From Dactylis glomerata (lineage: Eukaryota; Streptophyta; Magnoliopsida; Poales; Poaceae): a DNA stretch of 64,000 nt. The stretch covers positions 17,128,213 to 17,192,212 of the forward strand of contig QXEO01000220.1 of the NCBI GenBank assembly GCA_007115705.1, given 5' to 3'. Below are positions 45,701 through 57,520 of the stretch, piece by piece. The notes beneath the pieces are model-generated. The model did no database searches and was not told where the DNA came from. It saw only the letters and a program-made list of their open reading frames with translations. The translations under genes and the position numbers were made by a program. Position 1 is the first letter of the stretch. Each line of letters opens with the position of its first letter.

Positions 45701-48151
45701 CTGGTCCGTCTGGAAGAGCGGGATCTGGTGGTAGCCTGAATAAGCGTCCAGGAAGGACAGCAGGTCACAGCCGGCTGTGGAATCGATCACCTGGTCAATC
45801 TGTGGCAGTGCGAAAGGATCCTTGGGGCAGGCCTTGTTGAGGCTGGTGTAGTCGATACACATTCGCCAAGTGGTGTTCTTTTTCAGAACCAAGACTGGGT
45901 TCGCAAGCCAGTCAGGGTAAAACACTTCCATGATGAAGCCGGCTGCAAGGAGCCGGGCAATCTCCTCGCCAATTGCTTTCCTCTTCTCTTCTGCGAACTG
46001 CCGCAGCGGCTGCTTGACCGGCTTGGCATCCGGCTGGACGTTAAGCGCGTGCTCAGCCAGCTCCCTCGGCACACCTGGCATGTCCTTTGGAGACCATGCA
46101 AAGATGTCCCGATTCTCACAGAGGAAGCTGGTGAGCTCGCTTTCCTATTTGGCAGACAAGCCGGTGCCGATGATGACGTACTTGGAGGGGTCGCTTTCGT
46201 CCAACAGGATCTTCTTGGTGTCGTTGGCCGGCTTGAATTGCTCCACAGGTGACTGGCGAACTGGTATGTCTTGCTGGGCCAGCTCTACGCGATGCAGAAG
46301 CTGCCTTTTCTCCTCGGCGATGACCAGTGCTTCCGCCAGCTGTGAGCTTTCCTTTGCGCAAGCCAGAGACTTCTTGAAGCTTCCCGAGACCGTGATCACG
46401 CCTCTGGGCCCTGGGAGCTTCATCTTCAGATAGGCGTAATGCGGGACGACCATGAACTTAGCCAGGGCCGGTCGGCCTAGCAGCGCGTGGTAGGGACTGC
46501 TGATGTCCACCACCTCAAACCAGATAGGCTCGCGGCGGCTATTCCCCTTCTTTCCGAAGAGAACCTCCAGCTGCACCTTGCCCAAAGGGGTGCAAGAATG
46601 CCCAGGCACGATGCCATGGAAGGTGAGCCGGCTAGGTTTCAGTTGAGCAAGCGGGATGCCCAACTTCTCCAGAGAGCTCCGGTAAAGAAGGTTGATACTA
46701 CTGCCGCCGTCGATGAGCACGCGGGAGAACCGGCACATGTGCGTATCGGAGCACACGACAGGGTCCACGACCAGGGCGTATTCTCTGGGGCTGGGCATCA
46801 GCCTTGGGTGGTCCTCGCGCACCCAGGTAATGGCCGCCTCGGACCAATGCATGAACTGGGGTTCTGCAGGCATCACAGCATTCACCTCTGCCTCATGCCA
46901 AAGGTCGTTCCTTTTATCCTCGCCGGGGGTAGTGAAGATGTGATACTGCTCCACATCCGTCGGGAAGTCGTCATCTTGATCCGGCTCGCCTCCAGCCGGT
47001 TCGCGCCGTTGGTCCTCCTGACCTCCAGCCGGTTGTGCTTGCGGCGTTCCAGGGATCTGCCGAGCGCGCTGCTCCAGCTCTCTCATGAAACGGCACTGAC
47101 GCGTGGAGTGGGTCGCTTCCCTGCCCGGGGAGGTGTGAAACTTACACGGCTGATCAAGCGCAGCATCGAGGGTGTACTTGCCCACTTTGCGCCCATGACC
47201 GCTGCGTGCAGCCCCCGGGCCTCCTTGGTCTGAAGCCGCTCGCTTTGAGCTAGCAGATCCCCTAGAGGACGCCTGAACGTGGTCTAGCCACAGGTGGATG
47301 TGCAGCGCCGATGGGTGAGCCTGGGACTCCGACCCTGGTGCTCACTCCTGGGACAAGCCTGGCCTGCATGCCCTGCCGCCTTGCTGGGCGCGGCGGCCTT
47401 GAGCGATACCGCTGGGAGCACGGCCGCCGTGCCCACGCCCTCCACGGCCTCGGCCTGCCGATGGCGACCGCTGGATCTGGCCAGGGACAGCGGTGGCGAA
47501 GCTGCGGCGCAGGTCATGGGCGAGCTCGGTCGGTGCGTCTCTGTGCACGTCGTAGAATTCGCCGAGTGTGGTGCTTGCGCGGCGTCGGTTGGTCTCGTCC
47601 TCAGCCGCCTTGCCAAGGAGAACGAGGCGCGTCCGCTCCAAGGCCTCGGCGACCCGAGCGGGATCGATGACGCGGTCGAGGGGAGCGCGCAGGTCCACCA
47701 CGGAGACGTCTGGGGCGTCCCGCTCTGGGAGTGAAGCATCTTGCTCCTGTGGAGGTGGGCGCTCGAGCGACGGGCGCTCGGGGCGCGGTGAGTCGCCGCC
47801 CTCATCCTCTCCTAGGGCCATCACCTCAACCAAAGCGCCAAGACTGCTGCTTTCGCCACAGTTCGAGCCTCCGTCGCAGGGAGAGTCGAAGACGTCGGTG
47901 ACCTCCTCCGGGGAGGGCTTGGCGACGTAGAAGCGGTGGCCGCCGACATCGAGGAAGGAGCCGCCGTTGCCGAAGCCGTTCTTGAAGTGGGCCAAGTTGT
48001 CGTCGACGTAGTCGAAGGTGCCGAACCTCCAGACGAGGCCGGAGGCGACCTTCTCGCCGGAGGGTCCCGGCCGGAACTTGACTCCACTCGCCACCGCGCT
48101 TTGCCCCACGGTGGGCGCCAACTGTCGTGGGAATTTGGAGACAGTAGCCAT
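42746..48151 (-). pseudogene. gag-pol: Tat gag-pol, copy 1, four in-frame stops
   Basis: A single frame of 1802 codons whose ATG (48151) lies in the LTR and which reads through the PBS. Order: Gly/Arg-rich leader (48100-47350), Cys-His knuckle-like stretch (about 47130-47090), protease with LIDGGSS (Asp at about 46711), reverse transcriptase with YVDD (45551-45562), RNase H, a second archaeal-type RNase H starting near HFDGSK (about 44700), and integrase with zinc domain and D, D, E near 43606, 43436 and 43327. The stop is TAA at 42746-42748. Internal stops: TGA 47342-47344, TAG 46145-46147 (shared with copy 2), TAG 44741-44743, TGA 44666-44668. The second His of the integrase HHCC motif is Asp. 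No Gag capsid domain is recognisable between the leader and the knuckle. The dual RNase H and the lack of a chromodomain define Tat. Confidence 0.93.
48103..48122 (-). other. Tat copy 1 primer binding site
   Basis: Minus strand GTTGGCGCCCACCGTGGGGC adjoins the 5' LTR. The TGGCGCC core is usual for Tat/Athila elements; the exact tRNA was not determined. It lies inside the long gag-containing frame. Confidence 0.7.
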
Positions 48152-48375
48152 GGGGAGGCTTATCGGAGGGGCTCGACGTTGGTGACGATGGGTTCGGCTC
48201 GGGATTGTGCCAACAGAGACACCTCGGTTTACCCAGGTTCAGGGCCCTCCCGGTTGGAGGTAAACCCCTACTTCCTGCCTGCTTCGTATTGATAGGATAG
48301 TAGTGATTACAGTGCTCCTCGAGCTGTTCGGCTAGAGGAGGAAGAAGAAGATCGGATCTCCCCTACGCTAAGGGT

Positions 48376-48405
48376 CCAGGCCCCCTTATATAGACGGGGG
48401 CCTGG
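48376..48405 (-). promoter_or_regulatory. LTR 2 TATA box in a 10 bp palindrome
   Basis: Same structure as in LTR 1, TATA at 48386-48392. As the shared LTR it would drive copy 1. Confidence 0.65.
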
Positions 48406-48480
48406 TTACAGGTTTTGGTAACGCTTTGGCCGCCTCGGCGGCGGCGTCCTTGGCGTCATCCTCCCTGGCCACGCTCTGGC

Positions 48481-48504
48481 AAAGGCACTTTATAAAGTGC
48501 CTTT
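48481..48504. repeat. Perfect 24 bp palindrome in LTR 2 U3
   Basis: Same sequence as in LTR 1. Confidence 0.75.
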
Positions 48505-48857
48505 TCCCTGGGCTGGCATCTGGAGGGCATATCCCCTCTCCTTTGCCTCGGATCCTGCCGTGGGGAAGAGTCTTCGTCCCCTCATTGGTCGGTCGTGGTC
48601 GTGGCGCTCGTCACTCCTGTCCTGCGCCTCTGCCGTTCTTGTCGGGACCGTCCTGCTTTTGGCCAGACAACCGTTGAGAGATTTTGTCTCCATCGCCCGG
48701 CTCTAGTCCTCCTCGGTGAAGTCGTCAGCCGGCTGCTGGCGCAGCCGGCCCTTCGGATGGAGCCGGTCTTCTTGCGCTGAGGCCGTGGGATTCCCTAGGA
48801 CGCCAGCCGGCATATTGCCCGGCTTGTGGTGCGCCCCCCTAAGTCATCCCCACGACA

Positions 48858-48870
48858 CTAGCCCCCGAAA
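48858..48870 (-). other. Tat copy 2 polypurine tract
   Basis: Same sequence as in copy 1, directly before LTR 2. Confidence 0.75.
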
Positions 48871-49349
48871 CTGGCGAAGTCTCATGGGCTAGCATGGGGC
48901 TTCGGCGGGTTCTTCTTTTCGCTGAAGTCTTGCTCGTCCTCGTCGAAGTCCCAGGATCTCCGGTTCGACCTGGTCGGTCTAGTCGTCGAGGCCGAGCCTT
49001 GCGGAATTTTCCCGGCCGTCTCGGGACGAGTCGGCCCCAGGACGCGGCCCGGTTGGAGGCCGCGAGCCGGTCAGCCATGAGTCGGCATGCCGCCTCCTGG
49101 GAACTTGCGCCGCTTCGGATCTCGTTCCCTCGTAGCGGCCGGCGCAGCGCGCCAGTGACCAGTCTAGTCACCTTGACCTCGGAATCCCCTTCGCCATAAC
49201 TTCTCGAGTCGTCATGCGGGGTGGGCCGTCATACGTCAGCGACGTGTCCCATCAACCCCTCCCACGATCCGCTGCGGCAACCGTTGAGGTGGCGCACGAC
49301 GTGGAAGTTGGTTACCGAAGCGTCGGGGGTTACCCTCTCGCCGTTCTTC

Positions 49350-49357
49350 TTTAAATA
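49350..49357 (+). promoter_or_regulatory. TATA-like box of the antisense gene, copy 2
   Basis: TTTAAATA, 79 bp upstream of the ATG at 49436, as in copy 1. Confidence 0.5.
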
Positions 49358-49435
49358 CCCAGCGTGTTAACGGCGCAGGGCATCCCCCACTTCTCCCCTC
49401 ACTTCGAGCTTCGCCCTTCCGAAACCAGCCCGGTC

Positions 49436-50239
49436 ATGTCGCCCCCTAGTGGTTCCACTGCCAGCGATGACAAGATCCCGGAGGGGAGCGGGAAGGAAGT
49501 CGAGGCGCCGGAGGGGTCACCTCCCGTGCCTCGGAAGCGTGGTCGCCCAAAAGGGAGCCGCAACAAGAGTACCTTGGAGGCTCTCGTGGCAAAAGCCTCC
49601 GCTGCTGCTTCTTCCTCCGGTGCGCCCCCAGCGGCTGGGGCTTCCGGCAACGCGGGCGTCCTGGAGAAGCGGGGGCCGGGCCGTCCAAAGGGGAGCGGGA
49701 AGAGGGTCGCTTCCGCGGCGGCCACTGCTCCCTCGTCGTCTCGCCATCGTGGACGGCCGCTGGGGAGCAAGAACAAGAAGGCCCCGGCCGTCTTCAGGGT
49801 TGCAGCCACTCCCACGGGGCCCCGCGCGGCGGCCCCTCCTTAGCTTGGCCCGTCGCGGCCCTGGTTGGAGAGACCGGCGCTCCAAACGCCGACCTATGTT
49901 TCGGCCCAGGGGTGGTCCACCTGCATCGTTCCTGCGCTCGCCGGGTCTCGGGACCACCTTCGCCTTCCGTCCCAATTCGCGGACTCGATGGAAGGCCAGG
50001 AGATGGCCTATGCCAAGCTGCGGGAATGCAGCGGCGGCCAGCCGTCGTACCACGTCGAAGTCTACTATGACGGCCAGGGGGTGTGCTACTTCCGCGATGG
50101 GTGGTCGAAGTTCTTCTTTGACTACGGCGCGCACGAGGGCTGGTTCATCCTCCTCACCCGCCATGACGGGAGGAAGGAGTTTACCGTCTGCTTCTTCGAC
50201 GCCACCCTTTCCGCCCGCACTTACGCCCCCCAGCCGTGA
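49436..50239 (+). pseudogene. Antisense AT-hook/B3 gene, copy 2, one nonsense mutation
   Basis: Same length as copy 1 but with TAG at 49841-49843 (codon 136; CAG in copy 1), between the AT-hooks and the B3-like domain. All three AT-hooks keep the GRP core here (RGRPKGS, GPGRPKG, RGRPLGS). The product would be an AT-hook-only protein of 135 residues unless the stop is suppressed. The B3-like part downstream remains open to the normal stop. The difference from copy 1 shows that the ancestral gene had three canonical hooks and a B3 domain. Confidence 0.75.
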
Positions 50240-51750
50240 AGGACGGGGGCTTCACCGGCCTCGGCATGGGCTTCTCCTGGGGAAGGCGAGGATCTCCCGG
50301 GCGAAGGATTCTTGGCATCCTCCTTGTCGTTCCTCTTGCGGGCGATTCTGACACGGACTCGCCTGGGAACCCTTGGCATCCTTAGGGTAGTATTTTAGGG
50401 GACTTTTGTAATCGTCAGGCTCCTTAATGAGCTCTTCTAATTTTCTGCAAATCTTCACTTGCCCTTCTTTGTTTGCTATATGAATGTCTTTCTCAATTGT
50501 GTACTTTTGCCATCGCGCAAAACGTCTTCTACTTGACGTCGCTGCGCCGCGACGGTTCTTCTCTTAGCGAAATCGCTTGTCGCGCGAATCCGTAGGTAGA
50601 GACTACGATAGTCACTGGCCTGCGCAAACGTTTCGGGCGGGGCTCCTCTGGCTTCGATGCAGAGGGAACGATGCTTCTGCTAGCCGGCTCTGGGGAACGC
50701 AGGCTAGCTCCGGCTCCGGCACGGATGGACCGGCGCTTCTGCTGGCCGGCTCCAGGAAGGATGGGCTAGCTCTGGCTCCAGCGCGAACGGAACGGGAACC
50801 GCATCTTGTACCGGCTCGGGCGAGGTTGAAGCCAACACGTTTCCCCTCCCAGGCCTTCGCACGTCCCAAGCCACGATTGGAGTAGGCCTCCTGGTTTCCG
50901 GCTTTAGCCGTTGCTTCGCGAGTGTTAGGTTTCGATTTCGCTGCTCGTTTACCGATCGTGTCGCAGCGCCAGCTGCTCGAACAGCCGGCGAGGTACTGGA
51001 GCTGGCCTGCTTCTGAGGGCCAATTCCCTTTTCCCCTAGCCCCTGAGTTTTGGGGTAGCTGGACTGACAGCTAACTCGAAACTAATTCTTCGCGAACGAT
51101 GCCAATCGCCAAGCGAGGTAGCTCTAGCTTCGAACCTCTTGGGCGTGGCTTCTCAGCCCAAACGTCAAAAACTGTGCCTATCAGCTACTCGCTGGCTTTG
51201 CATTCGCCTGGTTCCCTCAACCTTTTCCTTAATCTTCCCACCCTTCGGCCCTTCTACCCCCAACCGGCAGCCTGGTGCCGGTTGGTCTCCCTTGGGCCGG
51301 CAGCCGAATGCCGGCCTAGGGTGGGAGCGTGCCGCGGAGTGAGAAGTAGTACTTCGGTCTGTTGGGTCCCCGACTCGTGCTAGCTTACGATTAGTTGACA
51401 GACACTGCCCCTAACGCTTGGTTGAGCGGTTTTTTTCTATCGTTTGTGGTTCTGCTCCGCGGCTTTCCCTCGTATGTGGCCTGCCGGCTCCTATCCGTCT
51501 GGCTACGCGGAGCCGGAAGGTGGAGGTTGGGCTCGAGACCTTCGTCATACGCAGTACTCATCCGGCTGGCGAGAGATCGATCGTTTTCGGGGCAGCCGGC
51601 TGTGGCTCGGTGCATGGACCCGGCTGCCGGTCAAGTGAATAACGCAGGAAGCAAAACATGCACGGAGTGTTTTTCCCCGGAGCCGGCCGTAACTTGCCGC
51701 TCCGTTTTCCTTTATTCATTGACACATTTTTCGGGGTACAAGCTTTCGCC
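50240..51750. other. Untranslated internal region between antisense gene and pol, copy 2
   Basis: Counterpart of 41234-42745, GC-rich, no gene called. Confidence 0.4.
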
Positions 51751-54700
51751 TTAACAGAAGAAAGGTCTTAGGAGACTAACATTCCAGGGACGCTCGGTCT
51801 CCTTGTCAGAGTTATCTGCCTTGTTCTTTCTGGGCTCTTGTGCATCGATGAGGTAATACGCCCCATTGCCCAACACCCGGCTGACAATGAACGGTCCCTC
51901 CCAGGGAGGAGACAGCTTATGCATGCCTTTAGTGCTTTGGACCAGCCGGAGTACGAGATCACCTTCGCGAAACGCGATCGGGCGAATTTTCCGGCTGTGG
52001 TATCGTCGCAGCTGCTGCTGGTAGAGCGCTGATCTAGCCAGAGCCTACTCTCGAGCCTCCTCGAGGACGTCGATGCCATCTTCGCGAGCTTCTTTTGCTT
52101 GTTTCTCCGTGTACTGGACAACTCTGGGCGCGTCGAACTCGATGTCCGTGGGTAACACCGCCTCTGCTCCATAGACTAGGAAGAAGGGTGTGAAGCCCAC
52201 AGAGCGGTTTGGAGTGGTGCGCAGGCTCCAGAGCACTGAGGGCAGCTCCTCGACCCAACAGCCGGCTGAGCGCTCGAGAGGCTCGACAAGTCTTGGTTTG
52301 ATGCCGGCCAGGATCAGCCCATTTGCCTTTTCCACTTGTCCATTTGACTGAGGGTGCGCCACTGATGCTAGGTCCAGCCGGATGCCTTTTTTACCACAGT
52401 AATCAGCAAAGACTCCCTTCGCAAAGTTCGTCCCATTGTCGGTGATGATGCTGTGGGGAACTCCATATCTCGTGATGATCTCGTTGAAGAACTTGATCGT
52501 GGACGAGCCGTCGAGTTTCTTGATTGGCTTGGCCTCGATCCACTTGGTGAACTTGTCCATGGCTACCAGCAGATGTGTCAAGCCCCCCGGGTGCGGTCTT
52601 GAATGGCCCTACCATGTCCAGGCCCCAGACAGTGAACGGCCAGGTGAGCGGGATGGTCTTGAGGGCTGCCGCTGGAGTGTTTCTGTGCTTGGAGAAGCGC
52701 TGGCAGCCATTGCACTGCTTCACCAGCTGCTCTGCATTTTGCTTGGCCGTCGGCCAATAGAAACCATGGCGGAAGGCTTTGGCCACCAAGGCTCTAGAAG
52801 ATGCGTGATGTCCGCACTCCCCTTGGTGTATTTCTCTCAGCAGCTCTGTCCCTTCTTCTGGCTCGATGCACTTCTGGTAGATGCCTGACACGCTGCGCTT
52901 GTACAGCTCGCTGTTGATGATGGTGTATGCCCCAGCTCGGCGCTGAATTCGCCTAGCTTCTGCTTCGTCTTGCGGCAGGTCCCCAGTGATGAGGTAGTTG
53001 GAGAATGGCTCCGCCCATGAAGGTATCTCCCGTATGTGGAAGACACTGGCGACCAGAGGGTCAGCAGCCCCCGGGTCCGTCGTTGAGCCGGCTTCGCCTG
53101 ATTGTCCGGCTGGGGGAGCGGGCGTGGAGCCGGCAATCCCCTTGTCCTTCGTCGAGCCGGCCGCGCTGGGCTGGCCGACTGCCTCCTCCAGCCCCGAGAC
53201 GGCAGCCCCCTGGTCCGGTGACGGTACTAGAGCCGGGGCCGGGTCTCCAGGCACGTAGATGGATATGGATTCCGGTGAAGGCTTGATGGACGGCTTGTGG
53301 ATGATCTCCAGGGATACTCCGGCTGGGATGTCCTGCTTGGTGGAGCCGATCTTGGACAGCCGGTCTGCCTCCTCGTTGTTTGCTCTGGGGACATGGTGGA
53401 ACTCGCAGCCCTCAAAGAATCCGCTGAGCTGCTGCACGTAGAAGCGATAGGAGGCCATGTTGGCGTCCTTAGCGTCCCAATCTCCTGAGACCTGGTGCGT
53501 TACCAGGTCAGAGTCTCCGAAGCAAAGAATCCTCCTGATTCCGATCTGCTTGGCCATCTTGAGCCCATGCACTAGGGCTTCGTATTCGGCGACGTTATTC
53601 GACGCACAGAAGTGCATCTGCAGTACGTACTGCAGCTTGTCTCCCTTGGGAGAGGTGAGGACGACGCCGGCTCCCAAGCCCCCGAGCAGCTTGGAGCCAT
53701 CGAAGTGCATGCGCCAATGGGTGGAGTCTGGAGCCGGCGGCAAGTACTGGTGCTCTCCCCAGTCTGCGAAGAAATCCACTATGATCTGTGACTTGATCGT
53801 CGTCCTGGGCTTGTACTGAATGGTATGAGCTGCGAGCTCAATCGCCCACTTGGCCACTCTTCCCGACGCATCCTTGCATCCGATGATCTCCGAAAGCGGA
53901 GTGGTGCTCACCACCGTGATTGGGTGCTCCTCGAAGTAGTGCTTCAGCTTCTTGGCCGCCATGTACACGCCGTACGCGACCTTCTGATAGTGCGGGTAGT
54001 TCTGCTTAGAGAGAGTGAGCACCTCACTCAAGTAGTACACCGGGCGCTGAACCGGCAGCTCTTTGCCTTCCTCGGTGCGTTCCACCACGATCACCACGCT
54101 GATGACGCGTGGGGTTGCTGCGATGTAGAGCAGCATTGGCTCTCGCGGAGCCGGCGCTGCCAAGACTGGCGCGGTAGACAAGGCTCGCTTGAGGTCGTTG
54201 AAGGCGTCATCAGCGCGCTGGGACCAAACGAAGTGATCTGTCTGCTTCATCAGCTGGTACAACGGCATGGCCTTCTTCCCGAGCCGGCTGACGAATCAGC
54301 TAAGCGAGGCCAGACAACCAGCAAACTTCTGCACATCTCTGAGCTGGGTGGGCTTCTCTAGGGCCTCGATGGCTTTTATCTTCGAGGGGTTAGCCTCGAT
54401 CCCTCGCTGGGAAACGATATAGCCTAGGAGCTGTCCAGCCGGCACACCGAAGGTGCACTTCTCAGGGTTGAGCTTCATGCGATAGCGCCGCAGGTTGGTG
54501 AAGGTCTCCCTGAGGTCGTCCAGGAGCGTGCCGCTCTGCTTGGTCTTCACCACCACGTCGTCCACATAGGCGTGCACGTTCCTGCCAATCTGCCCTTGTA
54601 GACATCGCTGCATGGTTCGCTGGTAAGTGGCTCCGGCGTTCTTCAGGCCGAATGGCATGGTGACGTAGTAGTAGGCTCCATATGGGGTGATGAAGGAGGT

Positions 54701-57157
54701 CTTGATCTGGTCCGGCTGGAAGAGCGGGATCTGGTGGTAGCCTGAATAAGTGTCCAGGAAGGACAGCAGGTCACAGCCGGCTGTGGAATCGATCACCTGG
54801 TCAATCCGTGGCAGTGCGAAAGGATCCTTGGGGCAGGCCTTGTTGAGGCTGGTGTAGTCGATACACATTCGCCAAGTGTTGTTCTTTTTCAGAACCAAGA
54901 CTGGATTCGCAAGCCAGTCAGGGTAAAACACTTCCATGATGAAGCCGGCTGCAAGGAGCCGGGCAATCTCCTCGCCAATTGCTTTCCTCTTCTCTTCTGC
55001 GAACCGCCGCAGCGGCTGCTTGACCGGCTTGGCGTCAGGCCGGACGTTAAGCGCGTGCTCAGCCAGCTCCCTCGGCACACCTGGCATGTCCTTTGGAGAC
55101 CATGCAAAGATGTCCCGATTCTCACGGAGGAAGCTGGTGAGCTCGCTTTCCTATTTGGCAGACAAGCCGGTGCCGATGATGACGTACTTGGAGGGGTCGC
55201 TTTTGTCCAACAGGATCTTCTTGGTGTCGTTGGCCGGCTTGAATTGCTCCACAGGTGACTGGCGAACTGGTATGTCTTGCTGGGCCAGCTCTACGCGATG
55301 CAGAAGCTGCCTTTTTTCCTCGGCGATGACCAGTGCTTCCGCCAGCTGTGAGCTTTCCTTTGCGCAAGCCAGGGACTTCTTGAAGCTTCCCGAGACTGTG
55401 ATCACGCCTCTGGGCCCTGGGAGCTTCATCTTCAGATAGGCGTAATGCGGGACGGCCATGAACTTAGCCAGGGCCGGTCGGCCTAGCAGCGCGTGGTAGG
55501 GACTGCTGATTTCCACCACCTCGAACCAGATAGGCTCGCGGTGGCTATTCCCCTTCTTTCCGAAGAGAACCTCTAGCTGCACCTTGCCCAAAGGGGTGCA
55601 AGAATGCCCAGGCACGATGCCATGGAAGGTGAGCCGGCTAGGTTTCAGTTGAGCAAGCGGGATGCCCAACTTCTCCAGAGAGCTCCGGTAAAGAAGGTTG
55701 ATACTACTGCCGCCGTCGATGAGCACGCGGGAGAACCGACACATGTGCGTATCGGAGCACACGACAGGGTCCACGACCAGGGCGTATTCTCCAGGGCTGG
55801 GCATCAGCCTCGGGTGGTCCTCGCACCCCCAGGTAATGGCTGCCTCGAACCAATGCATGAACTGGGGTTCTGCAGGCATCACAGCATTCACCTCTGCCTC
55901 ATGCCAAGGGTCGTTCCTTTTATCCTCGCCGGGGGTAGTGAAGATGTGATACTGCTCCACATCCATCGGGAAGTCGTCATCTTGATCCGGCTCGCCTCCA
56001 GCCGGTTCGCGTCGTTGGTCCTCCTGACCTCCAGCCGGTTGTGCTTGTGGCATTCCAGGGATCTGCCGAGCGCGCTACTCCTGCTCTCTCATGAAACGGC
56101 ACTGACGCGTGGAGTGGGTCGCTTCCCTGCCCGGGGAGGTGTGAAACTTACACGGCTGATCAAGCGCAGTATCGAGGGTGTACTTGCCCTCTTTGCGCCC
56201 ATGACCGCTACCTGCAGCCCCCGGGCCTCCTTGGTCTGAAGCCGCTCGCTTTGAGCTAGCAGATCCCCTAGAGGACGCCTGAACGTGGTCTAGCCACAGG
56301 TGGATGTGCAGCACCGATGGGTGAGCCTGGGACTCCGACCCTGGTGCTGACTCCTGGGACAAGCCTGGCCTGCATGCCCCGCTGCCTTGCTGGGCGCGGC
56401 GGCCTTGAGCGATACCGCTGGGAGCACGGCCGCCGTTCCCACGCCCTCCGCGGCCTCGGCCTGCCGATGGCGACCGCTGGATCTGGCCAGGGACAGCGGT
56501 GGCAAAGCTGCGGCGCAGGTCATGGGCGAGCTCGGTCGGTGCGTCTCTGTGCACGTCGTAGAATTCGCCGAGCGTGGTGCTCGCGCGGCGTCGGTTGGTC
56601 TCGTCCTCAGCCGCCTTGCCAAGGAGAACGAGGCGCGTCCGCTCCAAGGCCTCGGCGACCCAAGCGGGATCGATGACGCGGTCGAGGGGAGCGCGCAGGT
56701 CCACCACGGAGACGTCCGGGGCGTCCCGCTCTGGGAGTGAAGCATCTTGCTCCTGTGGAGGTGGGCGCTCGAGCGACGGGCGCTCGGGGCGCGGTGAGTC
56801 GCCGCCCTCATCCTCTCCTAGGGCCATCACCTCAACCAAAGCGCCAAGACTGCTGCTTTCGCCGCAGTTCGAGCCTCCGTCGCAGGGAGAGTCGAAGACG
56901 TCGGTGACCTCCTCCGGGAAGGGCTTGGCGACGTAGAAGCGGTGGCCACCGACGTCGAGGAAGGAGCCGCCGTTGCCGAAGCCATTCTTGAAGTGGGCCA
57001 AGTTGTCGTCGACGCAGTCGAAGGTGCCGAACTTCCAGACGAGGCCGGAGGCGACCTTCTCGCCGGAGGGTCCCGGCCGGAACTTGACTCCGCTCGCCAC
57101 CGCGCTTTGCCCCACGGTGGGCGCCAACTGTCGTGGGAATTTGGAGACAGTAGCCAT
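51751..57157 (-). pseudogene. gag-pol: Tat gag-pol, copy 2, stops and a frameshift
   Basis: Same domain order as copy 1, from the ATG in LTR 3 (57157). Breaks: TAG 56075-56077 after the knuckle-like stretch, TAG 55151-55153 (shared with copy 1), TGA 54296-54298 in reverse transcriptase, a one-base insertion in a C run (about 52582-52587, six C against five in copy 1) that shifts the frame in the integrase core, and TAG 52045-52047 near the integrase end. The second RNase H and the integrase HHCC motif (with both His) are intact here. Copy 2 lacks the copy 1 stops at 47342, 44741 and 44666. The two copies therefore share one stop and have otherwise decayed independently. Confidence 0.93.
57109..57128 (-). 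other. Tat copy 2 primer binding site
   Basis: Same sequence as the copy 1 site, next to LTR 3. Confidence 0.7.
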
Positions 57158-57381
57158 GGGGAGGCTTATCGGAGGGGCTCGACGTTGGTGACGATGGGTC
57201 CGGCTCGGGATTGTGCCAACAGAGACACCTCGGTTTACCCAGGTTCAGGGCCCTCCCGGTTGGAGGTAAACCCCTACTTCCTGCCTGCTTCGTATTGATA
57301 GGATAGTAGCGATTACAGTGCTCCTCAAGCTGTTCGGCTAGAGTAGGAAGAAGAAGATCCGATCTCCCCTACGCTAAGGGT

Positions 57382-57411
57382 CCAGGCCCCCTTATATAGA
57401 CGGGGGCCTGG
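57382..57411 (-). promoter_or_regulatory. LTR 3 TATA box in a 10 bp palindrome
   Basis: Same structure, TATA at 57392-57398. It would drive copy 2. Confidence 0.65.
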
Positions 57412-57496
57412 TTACAGGTTTTGGTAACGCTTCGGCCGGCTGCCGGCTCCTCGGCGGCGGCGTCCTTGGCGTCATCCTCCCTGGCCACGCTCTGGC

Positions 57497-57520
57497 AAAG
57501 GCACTTTATAAAGTGCCTTT
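57497..57520. repeat. Perfect 24 bp palindrome in LTR 3 U3
   Basis: Same sequence as in LTR 1. Confidence 0.75.

Larger units (their letters stand above)
48123..48857 (-). repeat. Tat LTR 2 (shared middle LTR)
   Basis: 735 bp. It carries a private deletion of about 10 bp near 48430 and about ten private base changes, more than either outer LTR. No TSD on either side. Confidence 0.95.
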
